Assembly (NCBI RefSeq): GCF_037975245.1
Contig: NC_092575.1
Coordinates: forward strand, 2,979,001 to 3,043,000
From: Apostichopus japonicus
Lineage: Eukaryota > Echinodermata > Holothuroidea > Aspidochirotida > Stichopodidae
Direction of reading: 5' to 3'
Length of the DNA stretch: 64,000 nt
Positions 39,247 to 53,000 of this stretch are shown here, piece by piece; position 1 is the stretch's first letter, and each line of letters opens with the position of its first letter. A program made the position numbers and the translations under genes. The notes below the pieces were generated by a model, which was not told where the DNA came from, ran no database searches, and saw nothing but the letters and a program-made list of their open reading frames with translations.

Positions 39247-41518
39247 AACCATGAATGGGTGCTTCTTACTCCTTGTGGTAGTTTTTATCTCAGTTCTTTA
39301 GTGTGTAAAATTGTTAAATGTGCTAAATATAAAATATGACTGCAATGTTTTAAAACCAAACATTGGTGTGAAAATGGCAACCCCCCAAAAAATAAAAAAC
39401 ATGTGAAAAGAAAAGACGATTTCATGTGTAAAAATGTCATGACACCTGAATAAATCTGTACAAAAGCAACATTATTTAATGCAGATTTAGTTCAGAATGT
39501 TTAATGTGCAATAGTGGATGTTTCAAGTATCAAAAGTTGTGGGATAAAGACTTGAGTGTTGTTTATAAAAGAATTAATGAGCAAAATTATTATGCTTTTG
39601 GAAAGAAATTCTGAAAAAAATCTTTTTTTTTACTAAAAGTAATAATTTTTTAGAACGAAAGTAAAACAAAGATGTAAACTTAATCATGTGGATTAAAATC
39701 ATGCCGCTTTCCCATCTTTTTTTATCTTTGCCATTTTGTAATCTTTTCTTCATTTCGCATCATTTGCATCTCATTTGCATATTAATGTTGCATGCTCATA
39801 TTCTTGTTCAAATTTTTTCTGGCCTTTTATTATTTCTCTCTGTGCATTTTGTTTGTTGTCATGAATTTGTTGGCATTGACAGAAATATCAATAATTATTC
39901 AGTTAAATCAGGCACCCCCCTTTTTTGTTGACTTACATTGATTTTTGGTAGATTTATTAATAACCAGGGGCATATCCAGTATTATGCAAAGAATACTTGG
40001 GTGTGGCCCTGGAGTCCTTGAGGCTGTCTCTCATCTACAGGCGTCCTCCACCAGAATTTTATTTTTCTTTCTTTATAATTTTAGATGTGAAGTGGTACAT
40101 TCTAAAGCATATTTATATATATATCATCCTGTCTAATAAAATATATATTAAATTATAATAATATTAGAATATAGTTGCATAAACTCAGATCATTATAAAT
40201 TAAAACATACATAGAAGGGTTTGGTCACAGTAACACAATAAACTGCAAGCTGTTTTTTTTTTAGATCCACTTGTGTCAGCCTTGAATTAATCCTCAAGTT
40301 GGCATAAAAGTCACTTCACTTTAGCAGATATGGGGCGGGGGGGGGGGGGGGAGCGGACTCAAAAATCAATTTTGTGTGCAGTTGGGAAAACAGTGGTTAC
40401 AAAATCTTCCGTCAAATATCCTTTGGAACTCTCTTTTAATTTTCATAGCTCTCTCAAATTCTCTCTGCAGTTTCAGGAGTACATCATAAAGGTAACAGTC
40501 GACGGGTAGCCCAGGAGAGTTAACAAAGGTGCATAGCGCCACCCTTGAGACATGCACCACTGGTTGTCTATGCCTCTGTCAGCAGTTTCATGGTGCTCCC
40601 ATGTTTCTACCTCTTGCAGTACTCAGCGTGAGGAAGCCATCCTGTCGTCACGGGTGACACCCTCTGACCTTTCGACAGCAGAGATAAATGAATGCCAGCG
40701 ACGACGATATCGTGGTACAGCAAAGTGATTATAGGAAGTGTACTGTAATCCTAACATTTGTGTCGGCACAAAAGTGTGTGCTTTGAAGGACATGTTCAAG
40801 AAATGTATACCTTTTGCCATATATACTGTATCAAAGAATAATTTGAAAGTTTAATGTACTATTATCTATGATTAAAAAAAAAATGAAATACTGAACATGG
40901 CAAGATATATAATTAAGTTTTTGTTTAAACTTTTTGAAAATATAAGCTATGAATATCTAAAGATATTTTACCAGCTAATCAAAACAAATATGCCACTGTT
41001 ACACGGAGGACATTTTTTTTCTTTTTTATTTCTTCATAAAGACACCCTCATCTGTACAGATACCTTAATCTCGGTACATTGTTATGTGAAAATGGTTTTA
41101 CAATCCTAAGAGTAATATAAACGGTTCAGTCGCTTAAAACGATGTTTTCAAGTCGCTGTTTATTGGTTAGCTGTGTGGTACCTCAGTTGATACATGCCAT
41201 GTGACAGACACAATGTACATTCTATGTTAAGCTAGTTTAAGGTAGTTGTTTTGTTACGTGTATTAAACCAGGGCACATATCAGAGAGTTACTTCGATAAT
41301 CTCCATTTATTAGGTTACTGGTACTCTCACTTCTGTCAATACGTAAGATCTTCAGTAACCGTAGTAACCAGCGAGTAAAGTGGTGAGGATTGGTCACAAG
41401 TCTTTTGTTACATTTGCTTGACAATCAATCCCTCTAGTTGATTGCCTTGACCTGTCTAGCTGGTTTGCCGAGTAAAAGTACAATAAATAACTAAAATACA
41501 GGAAATAATAGTTATTGT

Positions 41519-41848
41519 AACTTTCCGTTGCTTGCAAGTGACGATTTGTTTGTGTTGCTACAAAATGCAGACAGTAATGAAACGTGATACCTTGTTATCT
41601 TTTATCTGGACCTGAGATCAGGGAGTTCCGTAACAACTCAATGCTCGCTGCTATGTTCACTGTGTTGTGGGTATTGACCGCAGCTGTATGTACTGACTGT
41701 ACACTAGTGTCTAATTACCGACGGTAGCAAGCTGTGTATTTTCTGGGGTCGATGGTGGTGTCTAGCACTTCTGTTACACCTTATTCAAAACTAGGTAAGA
41801 TTACCGGCATTAGACGGTTCTTTTTGCACGAGTCTTCACACCCTTTAA
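41519..41848. mobile_element. TTAA MITE, inverted truncated copy
   Basis: Reverse-complement match to 12686-13010 over about 320 bp, for example GTACACTAGTGTCTAATTAC here pairs with its complement at about 12816-12836. The end at 41845-41848 is TTAA, preceded by AGTCTTCACACCCT. The other terminus is missing, so this copy is truncated. Confidence 0.75.
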
Positions 41849-41873
41849 GTAAGTTCTCCCATCTAACTAGATG

Positions 41874-41943
41874 AGTAGATAGCTCAGACGGTAGAGCTCC
41901 GAAGTTTCATTCTTAAGGTCACAGGTTTTATTTCCATTCTACC
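41874..41943 (+). mobile_element. tRNA-like SINE head or tRNA pseudogene
   Basis: TAGCTCAGACGGTAGAGC at 41880-41897 is a near-perfect D-arm/A box. The B-box position reads GGTTTTATTTCC, degenerate from GGTTCGAATCC. It lies 25 bp beyond the end of the inverted MITE. The stems are broken, so it is not a functional tRNA. Confidence 0.5.
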
Positions 41944-42604
41944 TAATAATTTTGTCTGTCCGCTTTCAAAAATTGTTTAAGCTGTTACAAGTTGGATAAT
42001 AAATCCCGGTTTGTATCAAGAAATGTTGAAGATCACCCAGTTTAATAAAATCTCTCCAGACGTCAATGTTTTTATGCAGTCGTTTGCTTAAAACACGTCG
42101 ATGGGAATTTTTTTCGTCTCTGCTATGCCTTTTGTCTATTATTAGGATATTTGTTTGGGGCTACAGGTTTTGGGACAGGACGTTGAAGGATGTTTTATAA
42201 ACTGGTGTGGAGAAAAGTTCTGTCGATGAACTGATTTGGCACAAAACAAAGGTTAAAGCAGTGCTCAAGTATCTATTAAAGCAGTAGAGTATATTTGAAG
42301 CAGATGTTTAATCCTTCTCTAAACATCTCTTTGTCCTTACTACGGAATGGCTAGGACTGAACTCATCTCTCCGGTTGGTTCTAAGTGGATGCAATAATTC
42401 GGTGGTTGAAAGTGGATGTATTTTATGCATGTATGATTGTTTCTTTGTGGATGTGCTTCCTGTAAGCTGCCAATCAAGGGAGGTGGGGGATGGGAGGGGG
42501 TGGAGGTAGAGGGTATCTTAACTGGAGAAACCCAGGCAAGACTACTCTGCCACAGTAACTGATGAACTTTAGAACTTTAGAATGAAAAGAGGAAAATTAA
42601 AATG

Positions 42605-42680
42605 CTGTCCGGGGATTGAACTCAAGACAAAAAGTTTCTCTCTCTAAGTAACAGAGCTATGACCAACTGCGCCACAGTAT
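42605..42680 (-). mobile_element. tRNA-like SINE head
   Basis: On the minus strand the A-box-like TGGCGCAGTTGGT (42662-42674) precedes a good B box, GAGTTCAATCC (42613-42623). Spacing is tRNA-like but the acceptor stem is lost, so this is a SINE fragment or pseudogene. Confidence 0.5.
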
Positions 42681-44045
42681 TGGTTTACATATTAAAGACA
42701 GAAAAAAACAATGTATTTTTTCTTTGAGAATTTCTGAAAGTTACTTGTGTGCTATTTTTCATAACTGTACTTTTTAAACTCTTTTTCCATTTTTGTTTTG
42801 GAATTTGTGTTTTTTGTGAAGTTTTTTTCTTATCCATGGCTTCTTTCAAATTCTGTTATTAAGGTTTTCAAAGGGTTGAAATCTCTGAACCAGAGAGGAT
42901 GGACAAAGCACAAGTAATTTTTTATTTATTATTATTGTTCTTATTATTAAGTCTTAGATTTAAAATTAATGGACCAAAAGAGGCTACACTTTCATTACAG
43001 AATCGTCGTTTGTTTTGGTAACATCTGTTTAAAATGTGTATTTCATAAGGATTTATGTCGGTTGTCACTTTTGCCAAATGCCAGAACTGATTTTGTAAAC
43101 ACTCTTTGGGGGGGGGGGGAGGGGGGTGATATGTTTATTGTGTATGAGTGTAACCATTGCCAGGGGGAAGAGGGTGGGGCAAAAATGAGTTTGCCCCAAT
43201 TTGTGTACTAACGTTGGGAAGAGAGAGTTGTTAGTCAAAAAGTTGATGTACGATTAGCTTTAAAATTTACTGATTTATCACACCCTCACCCCCATTGGTT
43301 TTGCACATAGTGAATGCTAATCAATATGTTAAGCTATTTTTTATGGATTGTTGGCTGACAATAAATGTCATATTAAGAACACAAGGGGTCCACCAAAATT
43401 TTTGAATGGATGGAGTTTGATTTGTAATGAGGACCTTAAAAGTCCGACAGGGAAACAAAGTTTCCTCTGGTCAAAATGAGGGAGGGAGATTGATATGTAC
43501 ATATACCTTACATGATATTCTACTCGGGAGGGGGGGGGGTCAATTTCTTGATGTTACTGTGTGGTGGGGTGGCTGCAGGGTTCATTGATATCAAGCCACC
43601 CTAAGATGTAGCGTTGCGGATCAACTTTACATAGCCATACAGAAGAACCATTTAATGCTACTGATATAACCACCGACACCAGGTTCGACCTAGTGTTAAC
43701 ACAACATGTAAACAACATGTACGCCTATCAATGCAGTTTTATTATACAATGTGCAGTTTAAATACTTATCCTAGAGTTTGATGTTTCATGAACTTTTGAT
43801 AGGTGCAATAACGATTCTTCTCCCATATAAGAAGGCACAATATATTATTGGAACACCTACCTAGTCAGGCCTTATAGTTGGGACACTCTGTCATCCCTGT
43901 AGGGAAAATGCAATGAGCTGCCATTTTGAGTAAAAAATGTAAAACGACACACACAAAAATAGGTTTGTTGAATGATATTGTTGGGGGTGTGGTTCCAGGG
44001 GAGTGTTTGGGGGGGGGGGTGGGACAGAAGAACACCACCTTTTCA

Positions 44046-44135
44046 ACCTCACACAAAACTTTTTATCAGCACAACCTTGCGTGTATACCTAATTATAGGC
44101 GTAAGTTATAATCTAAATATGCCTCAGGAATTTTA
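44046..44135. repeat. Dispersed repeat, copy 2 of a pair (see 7334)
   Basis: Ordered blocks CTCACACAAAA, CAGCACAACCTTG, ACCTAATTATAG and AATATGCCTCAG match 7334-7465 in the same orientation. Confidence 0.5.
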
Positions 44136-46841
44136 GACGCCTTATGTGTTATCACTCAGTCTTTGTGGTAGCAGTATGTAAAGCAACAGGAAAGAAGCAT
44201 AGAAACATGACTACATTATATCATGCTAATTACTGTTGTGACAGGGTCCATGAGGGGTGATATGGAGATTGAACAAAGGATGGCACTTTTCTTTTTTTGC
44301 ATCTAGCAACAACCTGAAATTTCGTTGGATTGGCAAGGTATTGCTGTTTTAACTTTGGGACAATTCTACTTTCTAAAATGTCACTTTAACAGAAAACTTT
44401 TCTACATTAATAACTTCTCTTATTTTTTTATCTTTGTTCTACAAATGTCATTGCAAGATGCAGCTTTAAGCAATTCTAGACTAACCCACCCCACCACCTT
44501 TGTAGATTTGTGTTGATAATTAATGCATATTGTTTCAACTTGAAATGTAGCCACAGAAGTTTGTCCAATTCTGTACATGATTTTGCACTTTTAGATATTA
44601 ACATGTATTTTTCATATCTTAGATTACTTCTATGTAGAAACTTTAGGGTCTGACTATTTAACTATAAAACTTTAGAACATTCCCAGTTAGACTGCTTTAT
44701 AGGAAAAAGAAAGGAGAAAAATATATTTAAATTATCTTGCTTATACAGATTTAAAAAAAAGTAGTATTGAAAATAATCAAGTTAAAAGACGGAAAGCTTT
44801 TACAGTAACTTCTTTATCTACCTTGAGGTTCGGCCTCCAGAAAAATATCAGAGTTTTAATAACAGAATCAACATAAATATTTCTTGCTTCTTAAATGAGA
44901 CAAAACAACATATATTGCTTATTTGTAATTAAAATTGAATGTGAATACTACGCACACAGAGACATGAACACAAATGATGAACTATCTGTTACAATTACCT
45001 GTTCTTAAACAGCAGTTTTTTTTTTCTAAGTGCTTGTGTTTTTCTAGAGTCGCTAGAATTCTAGAGTCGCTAGAATTAGAATGGATAACTCACACTAACA
45101 TGGTTGGATATTCACCAAACATTTATCGGACAATTTTGAAGTCCTGTATATTTGGTTATTTTGGGATCTTTGCCCTTGGATTATTGATGTGTCAAAATTA
45201 TATTTAAAGAGGAGGAATGCAAAAGTTGTTTCCTCACTGAGTTGGGTCAGACTACCCATTACGATTATTTTTTCGTTCATAGGTGTACTTTTAATTTGTA
45301 AATAACAAATGTACAAATCCAGCATAGTGGTCTCTCTGAATATGACATAGATGTCATTTTTGCTTGGAGGCAATGAACGTAATAGCATATTACGGTTTGT
45401 ATGTAGTACGGGTGCTTTCAAGATGGTGCTTCTGTTTAAAACGATTACGATAACGAAGAATATGGCTTGAAGAGAATCAAATAAGGTCGAGACAAACCTT
45501 TGACTTGTTGATTTAAGTGATGGAAAGTAGAAACAACGAAGAACGACTTTGGAGTAAAAAAAAATTCCTACGAATCAGCTTACAGTAAAACAAGTTAAAC
45601 ATTTTGCTCATTAGCACTGAAAAATTGAAAATGTCTGTAAATTGTCTAAAATTGGACTTTTCCGACAATAGCTGAGGATGGTGAAAAACTTCGACCTAGT
45701 CTATAGAAATATTTCTTTGAATTCTTTATATTTCAAATTTCCTAATTTCTTGAGTTGCAATTGGCCCAAAAGTTTGAAAAAAAATAAAGAACATTTTCAT
45801 TTCTTTGGTATCAAAGAGTTCAAGGTATATTTGGCGACTAATATATGACTCCAGATAATTGATTTGATCACCCTTCGAAGTTGTTCACTTTAGGGCGGGG
45901 GGGGGGGGGGATTTCCATGAGATGAACCATAACCAAATAGGTATATAAAAGTTTTCTTATGGAAGAATATCAAACCATGGTCGGTCTGTGTTGTCCAAAA
46001 CATGGTACCACTGAGTTTAGTGAAACTATCCCCTCCCCCCACCACACACAAGGGTACTCTGGGAGGGGGAGAGAAATCCCAAATATGTGCAGACTATCTC
46101 CATTCGCTATGGACTCAATTTTGCAGTGTCCAGTACTCGTTAGTGCGTACTCGTTACATTGTAAATGTAAATCCAGTTTTCCCTTACTTGCTTTTGTCCT
46201 TTTGCTTTAGTAATAACAAAGCCTTGATCTTCTATTTTGAAAGGCAAAACAAAAGTTTCTTGCATTGTTATATGAAACCTTGACAATTTCTATGTTTGCA
46301 ATTTTTCTGCCTGCTAGATAATTTCTTGGACAAGTCCTCTCCTTTTTTTTTTGCTTTAAGTTGTCTGTCTATTTTTCTTTCACTCGGCAATGTACAGTTT
46401 CCTAGCATCGTTTTTAGTTTATATTTAAGTTGTTTTTTTTCTTTCTTGTTTTTTTCAAGTTTACTTCTCTTTTTGTTCAGTTAAAAGTTAAAAACAAATG
46501 GTCTAAAATTACATTTAATAATTTATCATAAAATAAACAATTTTACCATGGTATACTTTCAGTACCAATAATAATAATAATAATAGATACTAATGTTAAT
46601 AGAGGATCTTCTGTACAAAAATTATGTGAAACAAAAAGAGATTTAAATACCAAAAAAAAAAATGTGTAAGACAATTTTATTTTTATGAAGATCACCTCTG
46701 AAGTTTTTGAAAAAAAATGTTCATGACAATTGTATAAGCCTTCGGGGACTAGGTGAATGAAGTACAAGGCAAATACTTGCCAACAAAGTATTCTAATGTG
46801 TTTTCATTCTTTGAATTTCTGCTCGACTTGTAGATTGCCTA

Positions 46842-46847
46842 TTTATT
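46842..46847 (-). promoter_or_regulatory. Possible polyadenylation signal of SEC14L gene A
   Basis: AATAAA on the minus strand, about 113 nt beyond the stop codon at 46960. It is a plausible but unproven 3' end; another AATAAA lies further downstream near 46680. Confidence 0.4.
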
Positions 46848-46959
46848 AGATTTCAGTAAAACCGAACAGCATAAGGAAAAAAAAAGAAAGGAAGATAGAG
46901 CAAAACGAAACACAAGAAGCTGGTGTTAAATTATAAAGCAAGATTGGTACGAGATGACC

Positions 46960-47072
46960 TTAATCCTCAGCATCTGCTGCCTCCAGTTCTTCCTCCGCTC
47001 CTTCTAAAACTTCGATGGAGTAAGACAGGGTCTTCGCTGTCATCTTAGCAGGATTCTCAAACCTTATAATAT
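46960..47072 (-). CDS. SEC14L2: SEC14L-A exon 12 (C-terminus)
   Basis: Acceptor ttgcag; stop TAA at 46962-46960. Encodes [18 protein letters not shown] then [18 protein letters not shown]. The last GOLD strand followed by an acidic tail. Confidence 0.95.
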
Positions 47073-50000
47073 CTGCAATGAAAGTAACACGGTAATACCA
47101 GAGGCAGACAAGGTATATCCTAACTCTCAATCATTGAAGTCCCCATCACCTATCTCCCATCATCCATCGCCCGCACCATCCATCCCCTGTCATCCATCCC
47201 CGCACCATCTATCTCCCAATAGCCATCCCCCAGCACCAGCCATCCCCCCGCATCATCCATCTTCCATCCCCCGCATCATCCATCCCCCTTCATCCAGCCC
47301 CATCCATCATGGTACCATTGCATTTTAAAAATAACTTTGAAACAAGGATCTTAAGAAACATTACTTCCTATGTTCTGGGACCCAGGGCTGCATGGGCATT
47401 CCAACATTGGTTGACCATGTGTGTGCGATGATGTTGAATGCCAACAAGGGATTGAGTAGTGGTTTAGCAATTTACTCACAGATTCCAAGATCCTTTGCAT
47501 CTACCTCCCCATCGGCTGGAGTGACATTACAGAACATCTTCTCAGGTTTAAAGATGACTGATATGTCCGTCTTATCCTTGGGGTTCTTCCTGTAGACGAT
47601 GCCAAAGATAATCTCCCCTTCATCTGTTTTGAACTGGTACCTGTTATAAAAATATCAGAAAAATTCATGAACTCATGTTCGCTGGGAAACGACTTAACTT
47701 CTTTTCCAGTGGTACATTATTTGGTTGCAAATCAAGTATTAGAGGAAACCCTGTCTCCAATCTGCATCAGGGATTCTTGCAGTGTCCGAGGGACCAACTT
47801 GAATACCAATTCGGATTTTCATTAAAATACATATTCATCCTGAAAAAATTTTAGGGCCATATAAAAAATCCCGGATTAAAAAGGAAATGGGCAAGACGTT
47901 TGCAGGACACTGGGGGTTATACTAAAGAATTTTGTTTTCATTTCAGATGCTTGGGAGGGTGGGGGAGTGGGGGGAGGTCTTTCAAATATATCTCAATCTA
48001 TTGAAGTCATGCAAAGCCATTTGTATGATATTTTTCTCTAAAGAAACAGAGTTCAAACCTGGGATGTGAAATAAGAATAATTTGCTTGGGTTGGCAATGT
48101 TATTTAACTTCCCTGGTTCAAACATGATTTAAAATGGGAAGTCAATAAGTACTTTACCTGATGGCACAGTTAGCTTCACGAACCTCGTACTTGAGGTCTT
48201 TAGCCGAGCCGGCGGGAATGACAATCTTTGTCAAGTTTTCCTCATCTGTGAAGTGATTCTTCACATACATCGACTCGGGGACTTTCCCTCCTTGCTTTAT
48301 CTGCAAAATTGCAAATCTTGTTATGACGATGGGGTATCATCTTGGAATGTCAATTATACAAGTTTTGATGTATCTATCGATAAATCTGTGCATTGGTGGT
48401 GATTGGCATGTTTACTATTTAACCATTTAACCAAGTAGAAATATACTGGGAGCGGAAAAAAAAGCTCAAGGAATGTAAGTACAGATGCAGTCAGTCAATG
48501 ATAGAAATGGAAATTCCAGAAAACTGATGAGGTAGGGCATGGCGGGTGGGAGAAGCTACAATTTATCAACGCAAAATAAAAAAGTGTAATGGCCTGAAAT
48601 AAAAAACCCAAGCCAAACGGCTTATTATCATACAGAAATGTGTAATGGAAAGGTCGCTATTACTCACAAGGCATGCGTCAGGTGGAAGCCCTCTACACAT
48701 CCCGAATGTGTCTCTATCCATTAAAGCTTTTATGAACATGATATGAAATGAAATCATCAAAATCCTTACAAACTATATACAGATATAAGTACATACACAT
48801 TCATATATATATATTTATATATATATATATATATTCGTTTGTATATATATATATATATATATATGTATAAATGTGTGTATATATATACACACATTTATAT
48901 ATATATATACATACGAATATCTATATACATATTTATATCTATATATATATAGATATAAATATCTATATATATATTTATCTATATATATATATCTCTATAT
49001 ATATATATATCTCTCTATATATATGTATGTGAATGTGAATGTTTTTATGTCTACAAAGATCAATTTCTCCAGGCCCTTTCCCACACCTCCATTCTGCCCC
49101 TCTCCCCAACTTCCACATAATCTTAATGGAACGATGCAAATCTATCACAAAAGAATTAAATGTTCCGTACCACGCTGGGACATTTTGGGTCCCCATCAGG
49201 GTCTACCCTGGTACCTCCCCAGTGCTTTGGTAAAACCTCCGGGTCAATTTTCCTCCGTAAGACTTCCTCCCAGACACCACCTAGATGAAATTAAAATACA
49301 ATAACAAATACATGACGTTGAACGCTGACATATGACAATGACGACTTCAAATTGTCATTTTTATCCTTCTTATTACTGCCATCACTATTATTTTTAAATA
49401 TATAAAGAGAATTACAACGTAAACAACAAATTTTAAGTTATTGTCTAATTAGATGAATAAGAAAGAAAGATTTTTGAAACTAACAGACTATTTGCACAAA
49501 TATTTTGACATAAAAATAAATTCATACATATGTCGGTAAATCCACCGAGCCCCACTGAAGTTCATAATCGTTTCCTAGCTAAGCAGGTTCAGAATGTAAC
49601 AACAGTTATTCAGAGCCAACAGAATCTTCAAGTGTACAACTACAGAATTGGTCGTCGCTTTTTGGGCTAAGCTCAATTTTCTCATACTTTTTAAGACTTT
49701 GATCTTCTTCCTGGTGTTTTCATGGAGGAACGGTTTTACGAGTCCGTATGCGACAGGAAAGATGGCAGGAGCTCGGACGATGTAGACTGTCTTGATCGTC
49801 TCGGGATAATGTTGCTCCAGGAGATTGGTCAACTTTTCAAAAGAAGATATATGATAATAAGAGGATGATGATAGAAGATGAGCAGTTTATTCATGATCGG
49901 AAGGGGAGAAAGAAAATAGCAGAATTTAATTATATCCAGCTAAGATTCATGGTAAAAAACATGTCCAACATATTAAAACAAACCAACATATTAATCTTGA

Positions 50001-53000
50001 TATCAATCTTGAATATTAATCTTGGCAAAATATGCATTATCCAGGATTATTGTATTCCTCACTCTGTGCTCATACCGGTTTTGTTTTATGTTCACTTTCA
50101 AAGACCAAATTTGATCAAAAGAAACCCAAAACACTAAACCCATCCTTTGCGAGAACTTTGTGAAGAACAATATCTCCTAAACAGCTATCAAAGAAAAAAT
50201 AATGCTAGGAGGATATCACAGTTTAAGAGCTACGTCTGGTGGCTGTCAGTTTTGTAAAAGCTGTGATCCATAGTGCTTAAAAATGGTGCTTAAAAATGGT
50301 GCTTAAAAATAGGACTTAAAAATGTTTCACTTTCTCTCTAGAACTGTTACCAGTGTTCAAGTTTAAGACATCTTGCCTTTTTTAAAAAGGATTTCTTGTG
50401 TGACAAACAAAATTTGTGAATCTAATATTAGAGACAAAAATATTCGATACTGTTAGTTGAAAACCCCCAATATCTTGTCTCTAACTCCAGATTGAATGTA
50501 ACCTATTTTGATTGGCTAAACCTTCAGCTGCTCCACAAAGTTGCATCACAATGATGATGTGATGTCATCAATGTGTGATGTCATTTGGGCAAATACTCCT
50601 CAAATGTTTAACTTGGGCTATTCAAATCTTGTTGATTTACCCTTGAAGCCTGGTACATCTGACAAAATTCATATCCCACAATACCGATGCTATGAGGATG
50701 TGGTTTTTTCGCCTATAGATTCCGAAAAATTTTCAGTACTTTTTCAGCCACCAGACAATCCTCATTAAATAACGTTGCATGTACATGGGCACAGTACTTG
50801 TTGAGAGTGTCATGTTCTGAAAATACTGTTCGGAACATTCTATACAGCAATTTAAATTTAGAGTGACTTGGTTCTATTTGAGAACCGCGATCTGCCGAAG
50901 GACAAGACGGCACAACGGAGCTAACAGAGCAGGAAACTAGAGCACCAATGGTGCAGAAGCTCATACCTTTTTGAGCTCAAAAATGTAGGGCCCACAAAAC
51001 TTTATGGCCCACCAAATTTCAGGCCATTTTTCAGATTCCACCAATTTTGGGCCCATGAGGCCAAACATTTTAGGTTCAAAGACAAATTTATACCCCTAGC
51101 TCAAAACTGCAATAACCCCCCCCCCCCCCTACTCCGTTAGCAGAATCCTGGCCACACCACTGGCTATAATTCCTATTTTCCCCCTTTAAATCCTATTTTA
51201 CCCACTCTCTCTCAAACAATACCACTGACCTACCCTATTAAACTTTCTCCCCTCTACCTGAGCAGACATAACTTGTTCACAAGCACACCTTCCCAAAATT
51301 TTGGCTGGCTGCCTACATACCTCAGGCTCAAAGACTTCTAAGAATCGGCAAGTGTTGATTGGCTATAGGGCTCTCATGCTTACAGTTCAACAGTTAATAA
51401 CAACTCCCAATCCTGCTTTAATTCCACTAACAGCCTCTTCAGAGCTTAACCACAAATGTAAACAAACACTGCAGAGACTGGGAGACAAATTAAAGGAGCT
51501 TTGGCAAAAAGGTGAAGGCTCAGATTTTTTTAAACGATGGGGATTAATTGTAATTAATTAACTTTTGACCAAAAATTATTAGGCATCACCTTATTCATAC
51601 ACAATCCAACTATCATCAGTTCAACTTTGAATATGATCCATCAAAATCTTGAGGAGATTGAGATATTTGAAAATATTACAAAGAATGACCCCCGATGACC
51701 CCCTAAATGACATTTGACCTCAATTTTCCGAACACCCCTCGTAACCCTCATCCCGAGGAATGTTGTGACCAAGTTTCATTATAACTGGCCATACACTGTA
51801 CGAACGGAAGCAATTTGAAAATATAGGGCCGCGGCCCAGGCCACAAAAGACCCCTAGTTGATCTTTGATCTCAAATTCATGAACACCCTGAAGGTAAAAC
51901 TTCCATAGTACTATCGTGACAAACCCTCAACATTGTACCATGGAATCTGTAGGAGAAGAAGCATTTTGCGTATTTCCACAAAATGGCCCATTACGGCCCA
52001 CAGGTGACCTTTGACCCCAAATTTCGGACCATTTCTGATGGCCCTATACCCAATGGTCCTTGTGTCCAAGTTTCATGAAATTCCATTACACACTGTGCGA
52101 GTGGGAGCGGTTTTACCAATTGTTGACGGATAGAGTGATAGAGTGATAGAATGATAGAGTGATAGACGCCGCACTGTAACAATAGCTCACACCAGCATGC
52201 TGGTATGAGCTAAAAACCAGAACAATTGCAGACGAAAAGCATCCGTTTTTGATATGTTTTAGGGTTCTTGTTTTGCAGATGAAAAATTCCATCTGATTTC
52301 CTCCGTTTCACCGACGCAATAAAACTACTCGAGATAAAAACTAAAGAAACAGTGGTAGGCACAAGTTATTCTTGGCTGTTTTTCTAGAAAATATGGTAAA
52401 AAGCAATTAGCAAAAAGGCTGACATGAACATCTGCAAATTTGAATCGTTCAAAACTGTCAACTTTTTGCTTTTCCAATAATCGGGCGGATGGATGTGTTG
52501 TAATACTTACGTCCGTGAACATTCGGATACCGGGTCTCCAGAGATACTCGGCAGTGAGACCCTCTACGTCAAACACCATAGTCATTCCCTCTACGTAACG
52601 TCCTTGCTGTAAATGTAAAGAAAGGTAGAGGAAAAGAAAAAGAAAAAAACAGATTCATGGTTTTATGGGATTGTCTGATGGCAGAACTTGCTGCTTAAAC
52701 TTACAGAAACAAAAGCAAGTTGTGAAACTTTTTAGGAGAACAAAACCAGCAGGTTGAAGTTTTAGAAACAGGAGGAACTTAAAAGATACGATCTTTGTTT
52801 TGTTAATTACAAAGTTGACTTAGTATGAAGAAAATTATCAAATCACTGTCAAATGAATATAATGCCAAAAAAAAACAAGATGGAAAAAAAAAAACAGAAT
52901 GCAAAAATTGCAGTGAAAGTTTTAATTACTTCATTGCAATAGACTTCTGCTTATTCACCAGAAACAGAAATTATAATATAAATGTTCTGATTTCTACCAT

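Larger units (their letters stand above)
29737..46959. other. Intergenic region and 3' UTRs
   Basis: Seventeen kilobases between the convergent GRK and SEC14L genes. I see no exon-like ORF with splice sites. Part must be the 3' UTR of the GRK gene. The rest contains microsatellites, G/C runs, a fold-back element, a MITE copy and tRNA-like fragments, listed separately. Stretches 31000-36500 and 44200-46500 show only AT-rich sequence with homopolymer runs. Confidence 0.6.

Noticed and set aside
41874-41943. Possible functional tRNA gene
   Set aside because: The D-arm is good but the T-arm and acceptor stems do not pair, so it is listed as a tRNA-like SINE fragment instead.
48664-48736. Minus-strand frame [20 protein letters not shown] with a good GTGAGTA donor, between SEC14L-A exons 9 and 10
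   Set aside because: Exon 9 at 49171-49280 already supplies the [10 protein letters not shown] segment and joins exon 10 in phase. The candidate has no real acceptor and its starting phase (needing one base from the previous exon) does not fit exon 9, which ends in phase 0.
48873-49304. 143-residue open frame rich in Tyr and Ile
   Set aside because: It reads through a TA microsatellite and then the antisense of SEC14L-A exon 9.
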